A stretch of DNA of 64,000 nt from Propioniciclava sp. MC1595 (lineage in GTDB: Bacteria > Actinomycetota > Actinomycetes > Propionibacteriales > Propionibacteriaceae). Positions 42,471 through 50,598 of this stretch are shown in pieces (position 1 is the first letter of the stretch; every line of letters starts with the position of its first letter). The notes under the pieces were generated by a model. It saw only the letters and a program-made list of their open reading frames with translations, searched no databases and was not told the origin of the DNA. The DNA is taken from positions 310,001 through 374,000 of the forward strand of contig NZ_CP071870.1 in the NCBI RefSeq assembly GCF_017569205.1. Reading direction: 5' to 3'. The position numbers and the translations under genes are program-made.

Positions 42471-43081
42471 TGGGCGTCCACACCTATCGCCCCGCCGAGG
42501 GGCACGGGCTGGCCCACAACCCGTTCAACGCGATCGTCGGGCCGCGCCCGATCGGCTGGATCGGCACCCTTGCCGCCGACGGACGCCGTAACCTCGCTCC
42601 CTACTCGTTCTTCAACGCGTTCAACTACACCCCGCCGCTGGTGGGGTTCTCGAGCACGGCGTGGAAGCACACGGCCCGGAACTGCGCCGACACCGGCGAG
42701 TTCACGTGGAACCTCGTCTCCCGTGACCTGCTGGTGCCGATGAACGAGACGGCGACGCTCTCCGACGTCGACGAGTTCGTGCGCGCTGGGCTGACGCCCG
42801 AGGCGTCCGAGGTCATCGCCGCGCCCCGCGTGGGTGAGGCGCGGGTCACGTTCGAGTGCCGGGTGACGCAGCAGATCGAGCTGACCGACGTGGCCGGACG
42901 CCCCAGCGGGGCCGTGCTGACGGTCGGGGAGGTCGTGATGGTGCACATCGACGACGACCTGCTGGTCGACGGGATCTTCGACACCGTGCGCGCCGAGCCG
43001 CTGCTGCGCGGGGGCGGTCCTACGGCCTACTTCGGGATCGCGGACGGCAGCCGGCTCGACCTGGCGCGCCCGCGGGACTGA
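42470..43081 (+). CDS. flavin reductase family protein
   Basis: A 203-residue FMN-binding split-barrel protein with GPRPIGWIGTLAADGRRNLAPYS and the TWNLVSRDL block. Related proteins are NAD(P)H:flavin reductases or flavoprotein oxygenases. The ATG at 42470 shares a base with the ArsR stop, so both genes respond to the same signal. It meets the EcsC gene stop to stop with no gap. Confidence 0.9.
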   Translation: MGVHTYRPAEGHGLAHNPFNAIVGPRPIGWIGTLAADGRRNLAPYSFFNAFNYTPPLVGFSSTAWKHTARNCADTGEFTWNLVSRDLLVPMNETATLSDVDEFVRAGLTPEASEVIAAPRVGEARVTFECRVTQQIELTDVAGRPSGAVLTVGEVVMVHIDDDLLVDGIFDTVRAEPLLRGGGPTAYFGIADGSRLDLARPRD

Positions 43082-43759
43082 TCAGTCGCGGGTCAGCCGG
43101 CGGCGGTTGACGAAGACCTCGCGGGCGTAGCCGCCGATCTCGATGGTGGAGAAGCCGTCCATGGTGGCGCCGATGCCGCCGCCCAGCAGCGGCACGCGGC
43201 GGACCAGGATGAGGGACGCCCGACGGCCGCCGAGGCGGGACACGAGTTCGCCCAGCACCTTCTCGCTGACGGACTGGTCGAGCGTGGAGTCGAACACCGG
43301 GGCGGTCGCGATGGCCAGGGGGGTGGTGGGCAGGACGCCGTCGTCGACGAGCTTCTGCGTGCCGTCGCGGCCCATCAGGCACAGGATCATCGCCGTGCGG
43401 ACCTGCCGGGAGTCGATGTCGTAGCCGCGCAAGTGGGCGATCGAGGCGATCATGCGGATCTGCACGATCGCGAGGCCCGCGATGTTGGCGGGGAGGGTGA
43501 CGGCGAGGGTGGGGAGGCCGCCGAGGCTGGTCAGGAACCCCTGCGCCCCGGCGAGCCCGACGTGGGTCAGGGCGAGGGACTCGAGCGCCTCCTCGACGGT
43601 CTCGCGCTTGACGAGGTGCTTGGCTGCCGTCGTCTTCGCGCCCGGCACGTTCGCCGTGCCGTTGATCGCGACCTCGAGGAGGTTCCGGAGCAGGTTGCCG
43701 CCGACCTCGGGTGCGCGCGTGACGAAGTTCTTGCTCACGTCGCGGGATTGCTCGGCCAT
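43082..43759 (-). CDS. EcsC family protein
   Basis: A 225-residue protein with a soluble N-terminus and a hydrophobic centre (LAVTLPANIAGLAIVQIRMIASIAH) typical of EcsC. The name comes from the Bacillus ecs locus, but no ABC genes are adjacent and the function is unknown. TAGCCT lies six bases before the ATG, again the leaderless arrangement. Confidence 0.87.
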   Translation of the reverse strand: MAEQSRDVSKNFVTRAPEVGGNLLRNLLEVAINGTANVPGAKTTAAKHLVKRETVEEALESLALTHVGLAGAQGFLTSLGGLPTLAVTLPANIAGLAIVQIRMIASIAHLRGYDIDSRQVRTAMILCLMGRDGTQKLVDDGVLPTTPLAIATAPVFDSTLDQSVSEKVLGELVSRLGGRRASLILVRRVPLLGGGIGATMDGFSTIEIGGYAREVFVNRRRLTRD

Positions 43760-43864
43760 GGGCCAAGGCTAGGCGCCCGCGTGCGTGCGGCGAAGCGGGT
43801 CGCCCCGGATCGGTCCCTGAGGGGCTTGCGCTGAACCGTGGCCCGTGCGTGGTAAGACTGCCCC

Positions 43865-44548
43865 ATGCAGCTGTCGGGGGTGTTCGGGCCGGAGGGGGAG
43901 TGGCCCGACCAGGACCTGATCGCGCTGTCGCTGGAGTTCGACGCCGGCCTCGTCGAGGCCGCCTACCGCTCGGGCGTGTTCCCGATGCCGCTGCCCGAGT
44001 CGGGCTGGCCCGACGCGATGGGCTGGTGGTCGCCCCTCCACCGCGGGATCCTGCCGCTGGACGACCTCCGCATCACCCGTTCGTTGCGCAAGTCGGCCGG
44101 CCGCTACGAGGTGACGGCCGACCGTGCGTTCGCCGAGGTGATCGCCCGCTGCGCCGACCCGCGGCGTCCGTCGGGGTGGATCGACGGGCGCATCGTCGAG
44201 GTCTACACCGAACTGCACCGGCACGGGCTCGCCCACTCGGTCGAGGCGTGGACGCCCTCCGGCGACCTGGCCGGTGGCCTCTACGGGGTCGCGCTCGGGG
44301 GACTGTTCGCGGGGGAGTCGATGTTCCACGACCCGGCACTGGGCCGGGATGCCTCGAAGGTCGCCCTGCTCGGGCTCGCGCGCGTGCTGGACGACGGCGT
44401 CGAGGGCCGGCTGCTCGACGTGCAGTGGGTCACCGACCACCTCGAGTCACTGGGCGCGGTCGAGGTGGACCGCGTCGACTACCTGCGCCTGCTGTCGGAG
44501 GCGCTGGACCTGCCGGCGCCGGACTGGTCCGTGCTGACGGCCGGCTGA
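43865..44548 (+). CDS. aat: leucyl/phenylalanyl-tRNA--protein transferase
   Basis: A 227-residue enzyme that adds Leu or Phe to proteins with N-terminal Lys or Arg, marking them for ClpS/ClpAP-type turnover (N-degron pathway). Family blocks: YRSGVFPMP, WWSPLHRGILP, SGWIDGRI, GLAHSVEAW, GLYGVALGGLFAGESMF. TAAGAC stands six bases before the ATG, so a leaderless mRNA is likely. Confidence 0.95.
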   Translation: MQLSGVFGPEGEWPDQDLIALSLEFDAGLVEAAYRSGVFPMPLPESGWPDAMGWWSPLHRGILPLDDLRITRSLRKSAGRYEVTADRAFAEVIARCADPRRPSGWIDGRIVEVYTELHRHGLAHSVEAWTPSGDLAGGLYGVALGGLFAGESMFHDPALGRDASKVALLGLARVLDDGVEGRLLDVQWVTDHLESLGAVEVDRVDYLRLLSEALDLPAPDWSVLTAG

Positions 44549-44555
44549 GTCGGGG

Positions 44556-45167
44556 TCAGGGCCGCTTGTCGAGCTTGACCGTGTGCCCGCCCATGAGCAG
44601 GACGCCCCGGATGACCAGCGTGCCGTTGCTGCCGTCGCCCTGGGCCGAGCGGCGGATGGAGTTGCCGCCCATGATCCCCTGGGACTCCTCGACCACGCGG
44701 ACGCCCTCGGGCACGTACAGGTTGTGGCCGCCCATCACGCACGGCAGGTCGAGCGTCAGCACGACGCCCGGGCCCAGCGCGTCGCGCAGGTAGACGTCGT
44801 CGCCGCCCATCATCGCGAAGTTGCGGTACGTCTGGCCCGGCGCGAGGTCGACCCGGCGGCCGGACATGATGGTGACGGTCCAGTTGCCGTCGCCGGCCGT
44901 GGGCACGGGGGCCGACGACGACCACGGCTGCGGTGCCGGCACGGGTGCGCCGCCCCAGCCGCGCACCAGCTGGGCGCCCTCGGGGCAGTCCTCGACCAGC
45001 TCGGGGAGCTCGTCGATGTAGCGGGCCGCCAGGGCGGCTTCCTGGCGGTCGGCCAGGTCGGTGGGGGTGAGGCGTCCGGCCGCGAAGGCGGCGTGCAGCA
45101 CCTCGAGCACGGCGTCGCGATCGGTGTCGCCCGCGCGCAGTCGCTTGCGTCGCTCGATGTTGGACAT
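44556..45167 (-). CDS. DUF1707 domain protein with LiaF-like C-terminal domain
   Basis: A 203-residue protein. The N-terminal DUF1707 helix bundle (RAGDTDRDAVLEVLHAAF, GRLTPTDLADR) is followed by a Pro-rich linker and a right-handed beta-type domain with repeats such as MMGGDDVYLRD, VMGGHNLYVP and LMGGHTVKL, as in cell-wall-active antibiotic response proteins. Role unknown; regulation of envelope stress is inferred from the family. It is divergent from the Fpg-like gene with overlapping -10 elements. Confidence 0.87.
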   Translation of the reverse strand: MSNIERRKRLRAGDTDRDAVLEVLHAAFAAGRLTPTDLADRQEAALAARYIDELPELVEDCPEGAQLVRGWGGAPVPAPQPWSSSAPVPTAGDGNWTVTIMSGRRVDLAPGQTYRNFAMMGGDDVYLRDALGPGVVLTLDLPCVMGGHNLYVPEGVRVVEESQGIMGGNSIRRSAQGDGSNGTLVIRGVLLMGGHTVKLDKRP

Positions 45168-45173
45168 GCCGCC

Positions 45174-45183
45174 AGTCTAGGCT
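45174..45183. promoter_or_regulatory. overlapping divergent -10 elements (AGTCTAGGCT)
   Basis: TAGGCT on the + strand (45178-45183) is six bases before the Fpg-like ATG, and TAGACT on the - strand (45179-45174) is six bases before the DUF1707 ATG. The two hexamers share two base pairs. Confidence 0.65.
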
Positions 45184-45189
45184 CGCCCC

Positions 45190-46062
45190 ATGCCGGAGAT
45201 GCCCGAGGTCGAGGCCCTGCGCGACTTCCTCGCCCAGCGCGTGCTGGGCCGCACCGTCGTGCGCGCCGACCTGGCCGCCTTCTCGGCGCTCAAGACGTAC
45301 GAGGTCCCGCTCAGCGCGCTGCACGGGTTGGAGGTCACCGCGGTCGAGCGGCACGGCAAGTTCCTGTGCCTGAATGTGGACGGCACGTGGCTCGCGTTCC
45401 ACCTCGCCCGGGCCGGGTGGCTGACGTGGCACGACCCGGTGCCGGCGACCCCGGTGCGCCCGGGCAAGGGACCCCTCGCGCTGCGGGTGGTGTTCGAGGG
45501 CGACGACGGTGAGGTGGGGTTCAGCCTCACCGAGGCGGGGACGCAGAAGCACCTGGCCGTGTACGTCGTCGGTGACCTCGCCGAGGTGCCCGGCATCGCC
45601 CGGCTCGGGCCCGACCCGCTCGCCGACGGCTTCACGCGGGACGACTTCGCGGCCGTCCTCGCCGCGCACGCCCGCACCCAAGTGAAGGGCCTGCTCAAGG
45701 ACCAGTCGGTGTTCGCCGGCATCGGCAACGCCTACTCCGACGAGATCCTGCAGGCCGCCCGGTTGAGCCCCTTCAAGCTGGCCGGCTCGCTGACCGAGGA
45801 CGAGGTCACCGCCCTGTACGCGGCGGTGCGCGACGACCTGGGGGCCGCCATTGACCGGGCCGTGGGCAACAAGCCTGCCGACCTCAAGGACGGCAAGCGG
45901 ACCCACCTGCGCGTCCACGGCAAGAAGGGGGAGCCGTGCCCGACGTGCGGCACCGTCATCGCCGAGGTGAGCTTCGCCGACTCGTTCCTGAACTACTGCC
46001 CCGGATGCCAGACGGGCGGCAAGCTCCTGGCCGACCGGCGGATGTCGAAGCTGTTGAAGTAG
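45190..46062 (+). CDS. Fpg/Nei family DNA glycosylase
   Basis: A 290-residue base-excision repair glycosylase/AP lyase. It has the N-terminal PE catalytic residues (MPEMPEVE), a lysine in ERHGKFL, the H2TH region with DQSVFAGIGNAYSDEILQAAR and a zinc finger CPTC...CPGC. The Arg that Fpg inserts opposite the damaged base in the zinc-finger loop is replaced by Ser (FADSFLNYC), as I recall for a widespread actinobacterial subgroup. The oxidised-base specificity is therefore uncertain. Confidence 0.9.
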   Translation: MPEMPEVEALRDFLAQRVLGRTVVRADLAAFSALKTYEVPLSALHGLEVTAVERHGKFLCLNVDGTWLAFHLARAGWLTWHDPVPATPVRPGKGPLALRVVFEGDDGEVGFSLTEAGTQKHLAVYVVGDLAEVPGIARLGPDPLADGFTRDDFAAVLAAHARTQVKGLLKDQSVFAGIGNAYSDEILQAARLSPFKLAGSLTEDEVTALYAAVRDDLGAAIDRAVGNKPADLKDGKRTHLRVHGKKGEPCPTCGTVIAEVSFADSFLNYCPGCQTGGKLLADRRMSKLLK

Positions 46063-46077
46063 GTCTCCCAGCCCTGT

Positions 46078-46167
46078 TGATCGGATCGTCCCCCGACTGA
46101 AATCTGCGGTTCTTGGGGCACGCTCAGCCGGAGGTGGGGGTATTCCGGCTGGGGGTCGATCCGATCA
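46078..46167. repeat. long inverted repeat with inner hairpin
   Basis: 17-nt arms (TGATCGGATCGTCCCCC; one mismatch) are separated by 56 nt that contain a second hairpin (CAGCCGGA/TCCGGCTG). It lies after the Fpg-like gene and 37 bp before the DUF559 gene. Confidence 0.65.
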
Positions 46168-46203
46168 GAGGCCGCGTGACACGGCCTGCCGATACCTAGG
46201 GGC

Positions 46204-47085
46204 ATGCATCGAGACCTGATCGACGAGCTCTCCCAGCCTCCCCACCTGATCCTCGTGCGCGGGCGAGAGCGCATCCAGTGCCTCGCTCAACGTGCCTACG
46301 AGCGCGGTGAGCTGGTCCGGCCGTTGGCCGGTGTCTACGCGGCGGCCGACACGGCCGGGCTCGACGCACTCGCCGTCGTCGTCGGCACAGTGCACCCCGA
46401 CGCGGTGATCTCCGGCCGGGCCGCCGCCGCGTTGACATGGTGGCCCGAGCTGGAGGCCTCTGGGCTGACGGCTGTCGCGCGCCACCGGCTCGCGGGCGGT
46501 GATGGCATCTCCTTCGCGAAGGGAGTCGTTCCCCCCGAGCTGATCGTGGAGAGCAACGGCATCCGGCTCACCCATCCCTCCCTGACCGTGCTCGACCTCG
46601 TCCCCGAACTGGGCGGGGAGGCCATCGACGAGGCCCTCCGACGTGGGGTCATCACGCTCGACCAGCTCTGGGAGGCGCTCGCCCTCACCCCCCAGCGTGC
46701 GGGCAACAAGCAGCGGCGCTGGCTGCTCGAAGACTCGCGCGATGTTCCCTGGTCGCCGGCCGAGCGGGACCTCCACCGGATCTATCGCGGTCTCGACCTG
46801 TCCAGACGCCACCGCACCAACCACCGGGTCGACCTCCCGACGCGGGCTGCGTACATCGACCTCGCGCTGCCCGAGTTGCGGCTCGGGTTCGAGGTCGATG
46901 GGTGCGACCACCACTCCGGGCCGGTCGAGTTCCGGCGCGACCGCACGCGTGACCCCGAGCTGGCCGAACTCGGCTGGATGGTCGTGCGGTTCGATGCCAT
47001 CGATGTCTCCGACAACGCGGACTGGGTCCGTCACCGACTGCACGGCATCATCGCCGGCCGCGCGATCGACCTCGGTCTCACCTGA
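46204..47085 (+). CDS. AbiEi-like/DUF559 protein (predicted PD-(D/E)XK nuclease-type domain)
   Basis: A 293-residue protein with an N-terminal winged-helix-like region and a C-terminal DUF559/Vsr-type domain: YIDLALPELRLGFEVDG with HH following, then RDPELAELGWMVVRFD. The Asp/Glu residues match the nuclease active-site pattern, but activity is unproven. It is a second, divergent relative of 31954-32868. No partner toxin or methylase is adjacent. Start at the first ATG, just after a TACCTA stretch. Confidence 0.75.
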   Translation: MHRDLIDELSQPPHLILVRGRERIQCLAQRAYERGELVRPLAGVYAAADTAGLDALAVVVGTVHPDAVISGRAAAALTWWPELEASGLTAVARHRLAGGDGISFAKGVVPPELIVESNGIRLTHPSLTVLDLVPELGGEAIDEALRRGVITLDQLWEALALTPQRAGNKQRRWLLEDSRDVPWSPAERDLHRIYRGLDLSRRHRTNHRVDLPTRAAYIDLALPELRLGFEVDGCDHHSGPVEFRRDRTRDPELAELGWMVVRFDAIDVSDNADWVRHRLHGIIAGRAIDLGLT

Positions 47086-47163
47086 TGCAACAGGGCTGCC
47101 CCGTGTGCTGGGAGGCCTGCGGCGCCAGTAGCCTTGGATCCACCCGTCCCCACTGGAGGTCCC

Positions 47164-48834
47164 GTGACTGCGCTTGTCGAGCGGCTGAGCCGCTTCGGCG
47201 ACCAACCGTGGACCAAGAACGGACGCCTCGGGTTCCGCCTCATCGTCATCAGCTGCCTGGTCACGATCGTCGTGGCGTTCCTGGGTCCCTCGACGGTCAC
47301 CCTGAACCCCGGTCCGGCGAACGGCAGCCTGCTGCCGCCGTACTTCATCCCGGTCGAGTGGGGCCAGCGGTTCGGCCTGCCCCTGTCGGAGTGGATCGTC
47401 GTCCCCGCGCTGTGGATCGGCATCACCGTCGGGGCGATCGGGCTGGTCATCGCGTGGCGCGCGGTCACCGACGGCTGGCGTCCGCGGATCCACCTCATGT
47501 TCTACCTCGGCGTGGCGCTCAACATGCTCACCGCGATCGTGCCGCCTCTCACCAGCGCCGACGTGCTGATGTACGCCGCCTACGGACGCCTCCAGCGGCT
47601 GGGCATGAACCCCTACGACATCACCCCCGCCGAGATCTTCCGGCAGGCCTACGACCCCGTCCTGGTCTGGACCGAGCGTCCCTGGCAGGACACGCCCAGC
47701 GTGTACGGGCCCATCGCGTCGTGGTCGCAGTGGCTGGCCAACGTGCTCGGGGGCGAGTCGATGCACGACATCGTGTTCTGGCTGCAGATGATGGCGGTGA
47801 TCCCCTTCATCGTGATCTGCACGGTGATGATCAAGCTCGCCCATGGCGACGCCGCGCTGCAGACCCGGTCGGTGCTCTTCACGATCCTCAACCCGCTGCT
47901 GATCTGGGCCGTCGTCGCCGGCGCCCACAACGAGGCGCTCACCTTGGTGTTCGCGATCATCGCGCTCTGGTTCGTGCGCAAGTCGCCGTTCGTCACGGGC
48001 ATCTTCATCGGCCTGGCCGGCGCGGTGAAGGTGTCGCTGGTCTTCTACGGGCTCGCGCTGGTCTGGGGATACCGCCACGACTGGCGCAAGGTGCTGCAGC
48101 TCGGCATCGGCGCGCTCATCCCGATCGGCATCCTCTACGGCGTCTTCGCGCCGCAGGCCCTGTTCGCCGCCAGCCGCAACACCGGCTACGTGTCGGGCGG
48201 CTCGTGGGCGCCGTGGATGCGCTCGGCCCTGGCCTGGGTGCTGCCCGACGCCGCCCACGGCATCACCGCCGCCCTCGGCTGGATCGGCCTCTTCGTCATC
48301 GGCTGGATGCTCTCCCGCGTGCTGCCCTGGCGCGCGGTCCCCGGCGCGCAGCTGCCCGCCGAGCGCGACCCGCTGACCATCGCGGTGCGCACAGCGGTGA
48401 TCCTCTGCACCGCCTGGATCGTCACCTCGCCCTACACCCTGAGCTGGTACGACCTCATCGTCTGGGCGCCCCTGGCCCTGCTCGTGCCGACCCGCCTCGA
48501 CTGGCTGATGGCCCTGCGCGGCGTCGCGCTGTCGGTCGCCTACGTGACCGGGCGCACGGTCGGGTTCTCCGACGTGATGGTGAACGTGGTCGCCTTCACG
48601 ATCCGCGACGTCATCTCCAGCGGCGTGCAGTGGTTCGTCCTGATCGCGATCATCCACTGGTTCTGGACCACGAACCGGCAGTGGCCCACGGCGGCCTTCA
48701 TCAGGAACGGGTTCGGGCAGCTGCTGGTGACCGCCGACCGGCCGCAACCGAAGCGCTCGCCGCTGCGGCCCTGGCGCCGGCCGGGGGTGGCCGACCCGCG
48801 AGAGCCCGGCTCCCGCACGCCGGCCCAGCCCTAG
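47164..48834 (+). CDS. polytopic glycosyltransferase, MptA/MptB-like alpha-1,6-mannosyltransferase family
   Basis: A 556-residue protein with about 13 hydrophobic helices. The first extracytoplasmic loop holds TSADVLMYAAYGRLQ and GMNPYDI, the signature of GT-C enzymes that use polyprenyl-phosphate mannose. Mycobacterial relatives extend the mannan core of lipomannan/lipoarabinomannan. GGAGG stands just before the GTG at 47164, which is chosen over an in-frame start at 47134. Its TAG stop is also the first half of the pheA -10 hexamer. Confidence 0.78.
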   Translation: MTALVERLSRFGDQPWTKNGRLGFRLIVISCLVTIVVAFLGPSTVTLNPGPANGSLLPPYFIPVEWGQRFGLPLSEWIVVPALWIGITVGAIGLVIAWRAVTDGWRPRIHLMFYLGVALNMLTAIVPPLTSADVLMYAAYGRLQRLGMNPYDITPAEIFRQAYDPVLVWTERPWQDTPSVYGPIASWSQWLANVLGGESMHDIVFWLQMMAVIPFIVICTVMIKLAHGDAALQTRSVLFTILNPLLIWAVVAGAHNEALTLVFAIIALWFVRKSPFVTGIFIGLAGAVKVSLVFYGLALVWGYRHDWRKVLQLGIGALIPIGILYGVFAPQALFAASRNTGYVSGGSWAPWMRSALAWVLPDAAHGITAALGWIGLFVIGWMLSRVLPWRAVPGAQLPAERDPLTIAVRTAVILCTAWIVTSPYTLSWYDLIVWAPLALLVPTRLDWLMALRGVALSVAYVTGRTVGFSDVMVNVVAFTIRDVISSGVQWFVLIAIIHWFWTTNRQWPTAAFIRNGFGQLLVTADRPQPKRSPLRPWRRPGVADPREPGSRTPAQP

Positions 48835-48844
48835 ACTCGCGAGG

Positions 48845-49771
48845 GTGATCGGCTACTTCGGCCCTGCAGGCACCTTCACCCACCAGGCCCTGCGCACCGT
48901 CTCCGGTGAGGAGGCCGTGCCGTACAGCACCGTGGCCGCGGTTCTGGACGCCGTGCGCGCCGGCGAGGTCGAGGCCGGTCTGGTGCCGATCGAGAACTCC
49001 GTCGAGGGCGGCGTGACCGCGACGCTGGACAACCTCGCCCTGGGCGGCGACCCGCTGGTCATCGTGCGCGAGGTGCTGCTGCCGGTGTCGTTCGTGCTCG
49101 CGGTGCGCCCGGGCTACGAGCTGGCCGACGTGCAGCGCATCCTCACCCACCCGCACGCGTACGCGCAGACCCGCGACTGGGTGCGCATGCACGTGCCCCA
49201 CGCGACCGTCACCGAGGGCGGCTCCACCGCCGCCGCGGCCGCCGAGGTCGCCGACCCGGCCTCGAAGTACGACGGCACCATCTGCGCCCGCGTGGCCGCC
49301 GACCTCTACGAGCTCGACTGCGCGGCCACCGACATCGCCGACAACCCGGACGCCGTCACGCGCTTCGTGCTCGTGCGCCGGCCCGGCGACATCCCGGCCC
49401 CGACCGGGGCCGACAAGACCACGCTGGTGGCCTACATGCACGCCGACCACTCCGGTGCGCTGCTGGAGATCCTCGAGCAGTTCGCCATGCGCGGGGTCAA
49501 CCTGACCCGCATCGAGAGCCGCCCCACCAAGAAGGCCTTCGGCGAGTACTGCTTCTCGATCGACGCCGAGGGCCACGTCGGCGAGCCGCGCATGCGCGGC
49601 ACCCTCAAGGGCCTGCACCGGATCTGCCGCGAGGTGACCTTCCTCGGGTCCTACCCGCGCGCCGACCAGGTGCGCCCCAAGATCGCACGCGGATTCACCG
49701 CCGACGAGTACGAGGCCGCCGAGGTCTGGATGGATTCCTTGCTGGGGCGATCGGCGTCCGAGCGTCGGTGA
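48845..49771 (+). CDS. pheA: prephenate dehydratase
   Basis: A 308-residue monofunctional enzyme that converts prephenate to phenylpyruvate in phenylalanine synthesis. The catalytic domain has GPAGTFTHQAL, the PIENSVEGG block and the catalytic TRF (DAVTRFVLV). The C-terminal ACT domain with GVNLTRIESRP is the phenylalanine feedback site. The GTG has TAGACT seven bases upstream and no Shine-Dalgarno sequence. Confidence 0.95.
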   Translation: MIGYFGPAGTFTHQALRTVSGEEAVPYSTVAAVLDAVRAGEVEAGLVPIENSVEGGVTATLDNLALGGDPLVIVREVLLPVSFVLAVRPGYELADVQRILTHPHAYAQTRDWVRMHVPHATVTEGGSTAAAAAEVADPASKYDGTICARVAADLYELDCAATDIADNPDAVTRFVLVRRPGDIPAPTGADKTTLVAYMHADHSGALLEILEQFAMRGVNLTRIESRPTKKAFGEYCFSIDAEGHVGEPRMRGTLKGLHRICREVTFLGSYPRADQVRPKIARGFTADEYEAAEVWMDSLLGRSASERR

Positions 49772-49795
49772 GGGTCGGGTCGGCAAGCCTCTGCT

Positions 49796-49856
49796 CGCAG
49801 AATGTGCTCCTTGTGTCTGGTGCACGTGGCGCGCGCTTCAGGGGGCACATTCTGCG
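49796..49856. terminator. inverted repeat between convergent pheA and racemase genes
   Basis: 17-nt arms (CGCAGAATGTGCTCCTT against AGGGGGCACATTCTGCG; two G-T pairs) with a 27-nt centre. Its position suits a bidirectional terminator, although the loop is longer than usual. Confidence 0.6.
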
Positions 49857-49877
49857 ACCGGACGGGCGACCCCGGGT

Positions 49878-50570
49878 CTAGGCCAACGCTGCGTCCACCG
49901 CCGCCCGCGCGTGGATCCGGGTGGTGGCGAACAGGGGGACCGAGCCGTCGGCGTCCGGGTCGAGGAGGAGCTCCAGCTCCGTGCAGCCGAGGATGATGCC
50001 CTCCGCACCCCGGGCGCGGAGCCGTTCGATGATCGCGAGGTGGGTCCGATGCGACTCGTCCAGCACTTCGCCGCGGCACAGCTCGTCGTAGATGGTGCGG
50101 TGCACCTCGGCGCGGTCGTCGGCGTCGGGGACGAGCACCTCGAGGCCGTGGGTGGCCAGCCGGTCGCGGTAGAAGTCCTGCTCCATCGTGTAGGCGGTGC
50201 CGAGCAGGCCGACGCGGGTGATCCCGGCGGCGCGCACGGCGTCGGCGGTGGCGTCGGCCAGGTGCAGCAGGGGGACACCGATGGCGTCCTGCACCGCGTC
50301 GGCGACCTTGTGCATGGTGTTCGCGCAGATCAGGACGAGGTCCGCGCCGGCGCCCTCCAGACGGGCGGCCTGGGTGGCGAGGAGGCGACCCGCGGCGTCC
50401 CAGTCGCCGGAGGCCTGGAGGGCGGCCACCTCGGCGAAGTCGACCGACGCCAGCACGATGCGCGCCGAGTGCAGCCCACCGAGCCGGCGAGCGACCTCGC
50501 GATTGATGAGGCGGTAGTACTCGGCGGTGGATTCCCAGCTCATGCCGCCGAGCAGCCCGATGCACTTCAT
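49878..50570 (-). CDS. aspartate/glutamate racemase family protein
   Basis: A 230-residue cofactor-independent racemase with the two catalytic cysteines in LICANTMH and LGCTELEL. It starts CIGLLGGMSWESTAEYY, typical of the YgeA/aspartate racemase group rather than MurI. It probably racemises an amino acid such as Asp or Glu; specificity is unknown. TAGGAT is six bases before the ATG. Confidence 0.9.
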   Translation of the reverse strand: MKCIGLLGGMSWESTAEYYRLINREVARRLGGLHSARIVLASVDFAEVAALQASGDWDAAGRLLATQAARLEGAGADLVLICANTMHKVADAVQDAIGVPLLHLADATADAVRAAGITRVGLLGTAYTMEQDFYRDRLATHGLEVLVPDADDRAEVHRTIYDELCRGEVLDESHRTHLAIIERLRARGAEGIILGCTELELLLDPDADGSVPLFATTRIHARAAVDAALA

Positions 50571-50598
50571 GGGGCGATCCTAGGGAGCGGTGGCGACC

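Noticed and set aside
46165-48747. 860-codon frame on the minus strand
   Set aside because: Antisense to the DUF559 and glycosyltransferase genes, with His/Arg/Asp-rich shadow composition.
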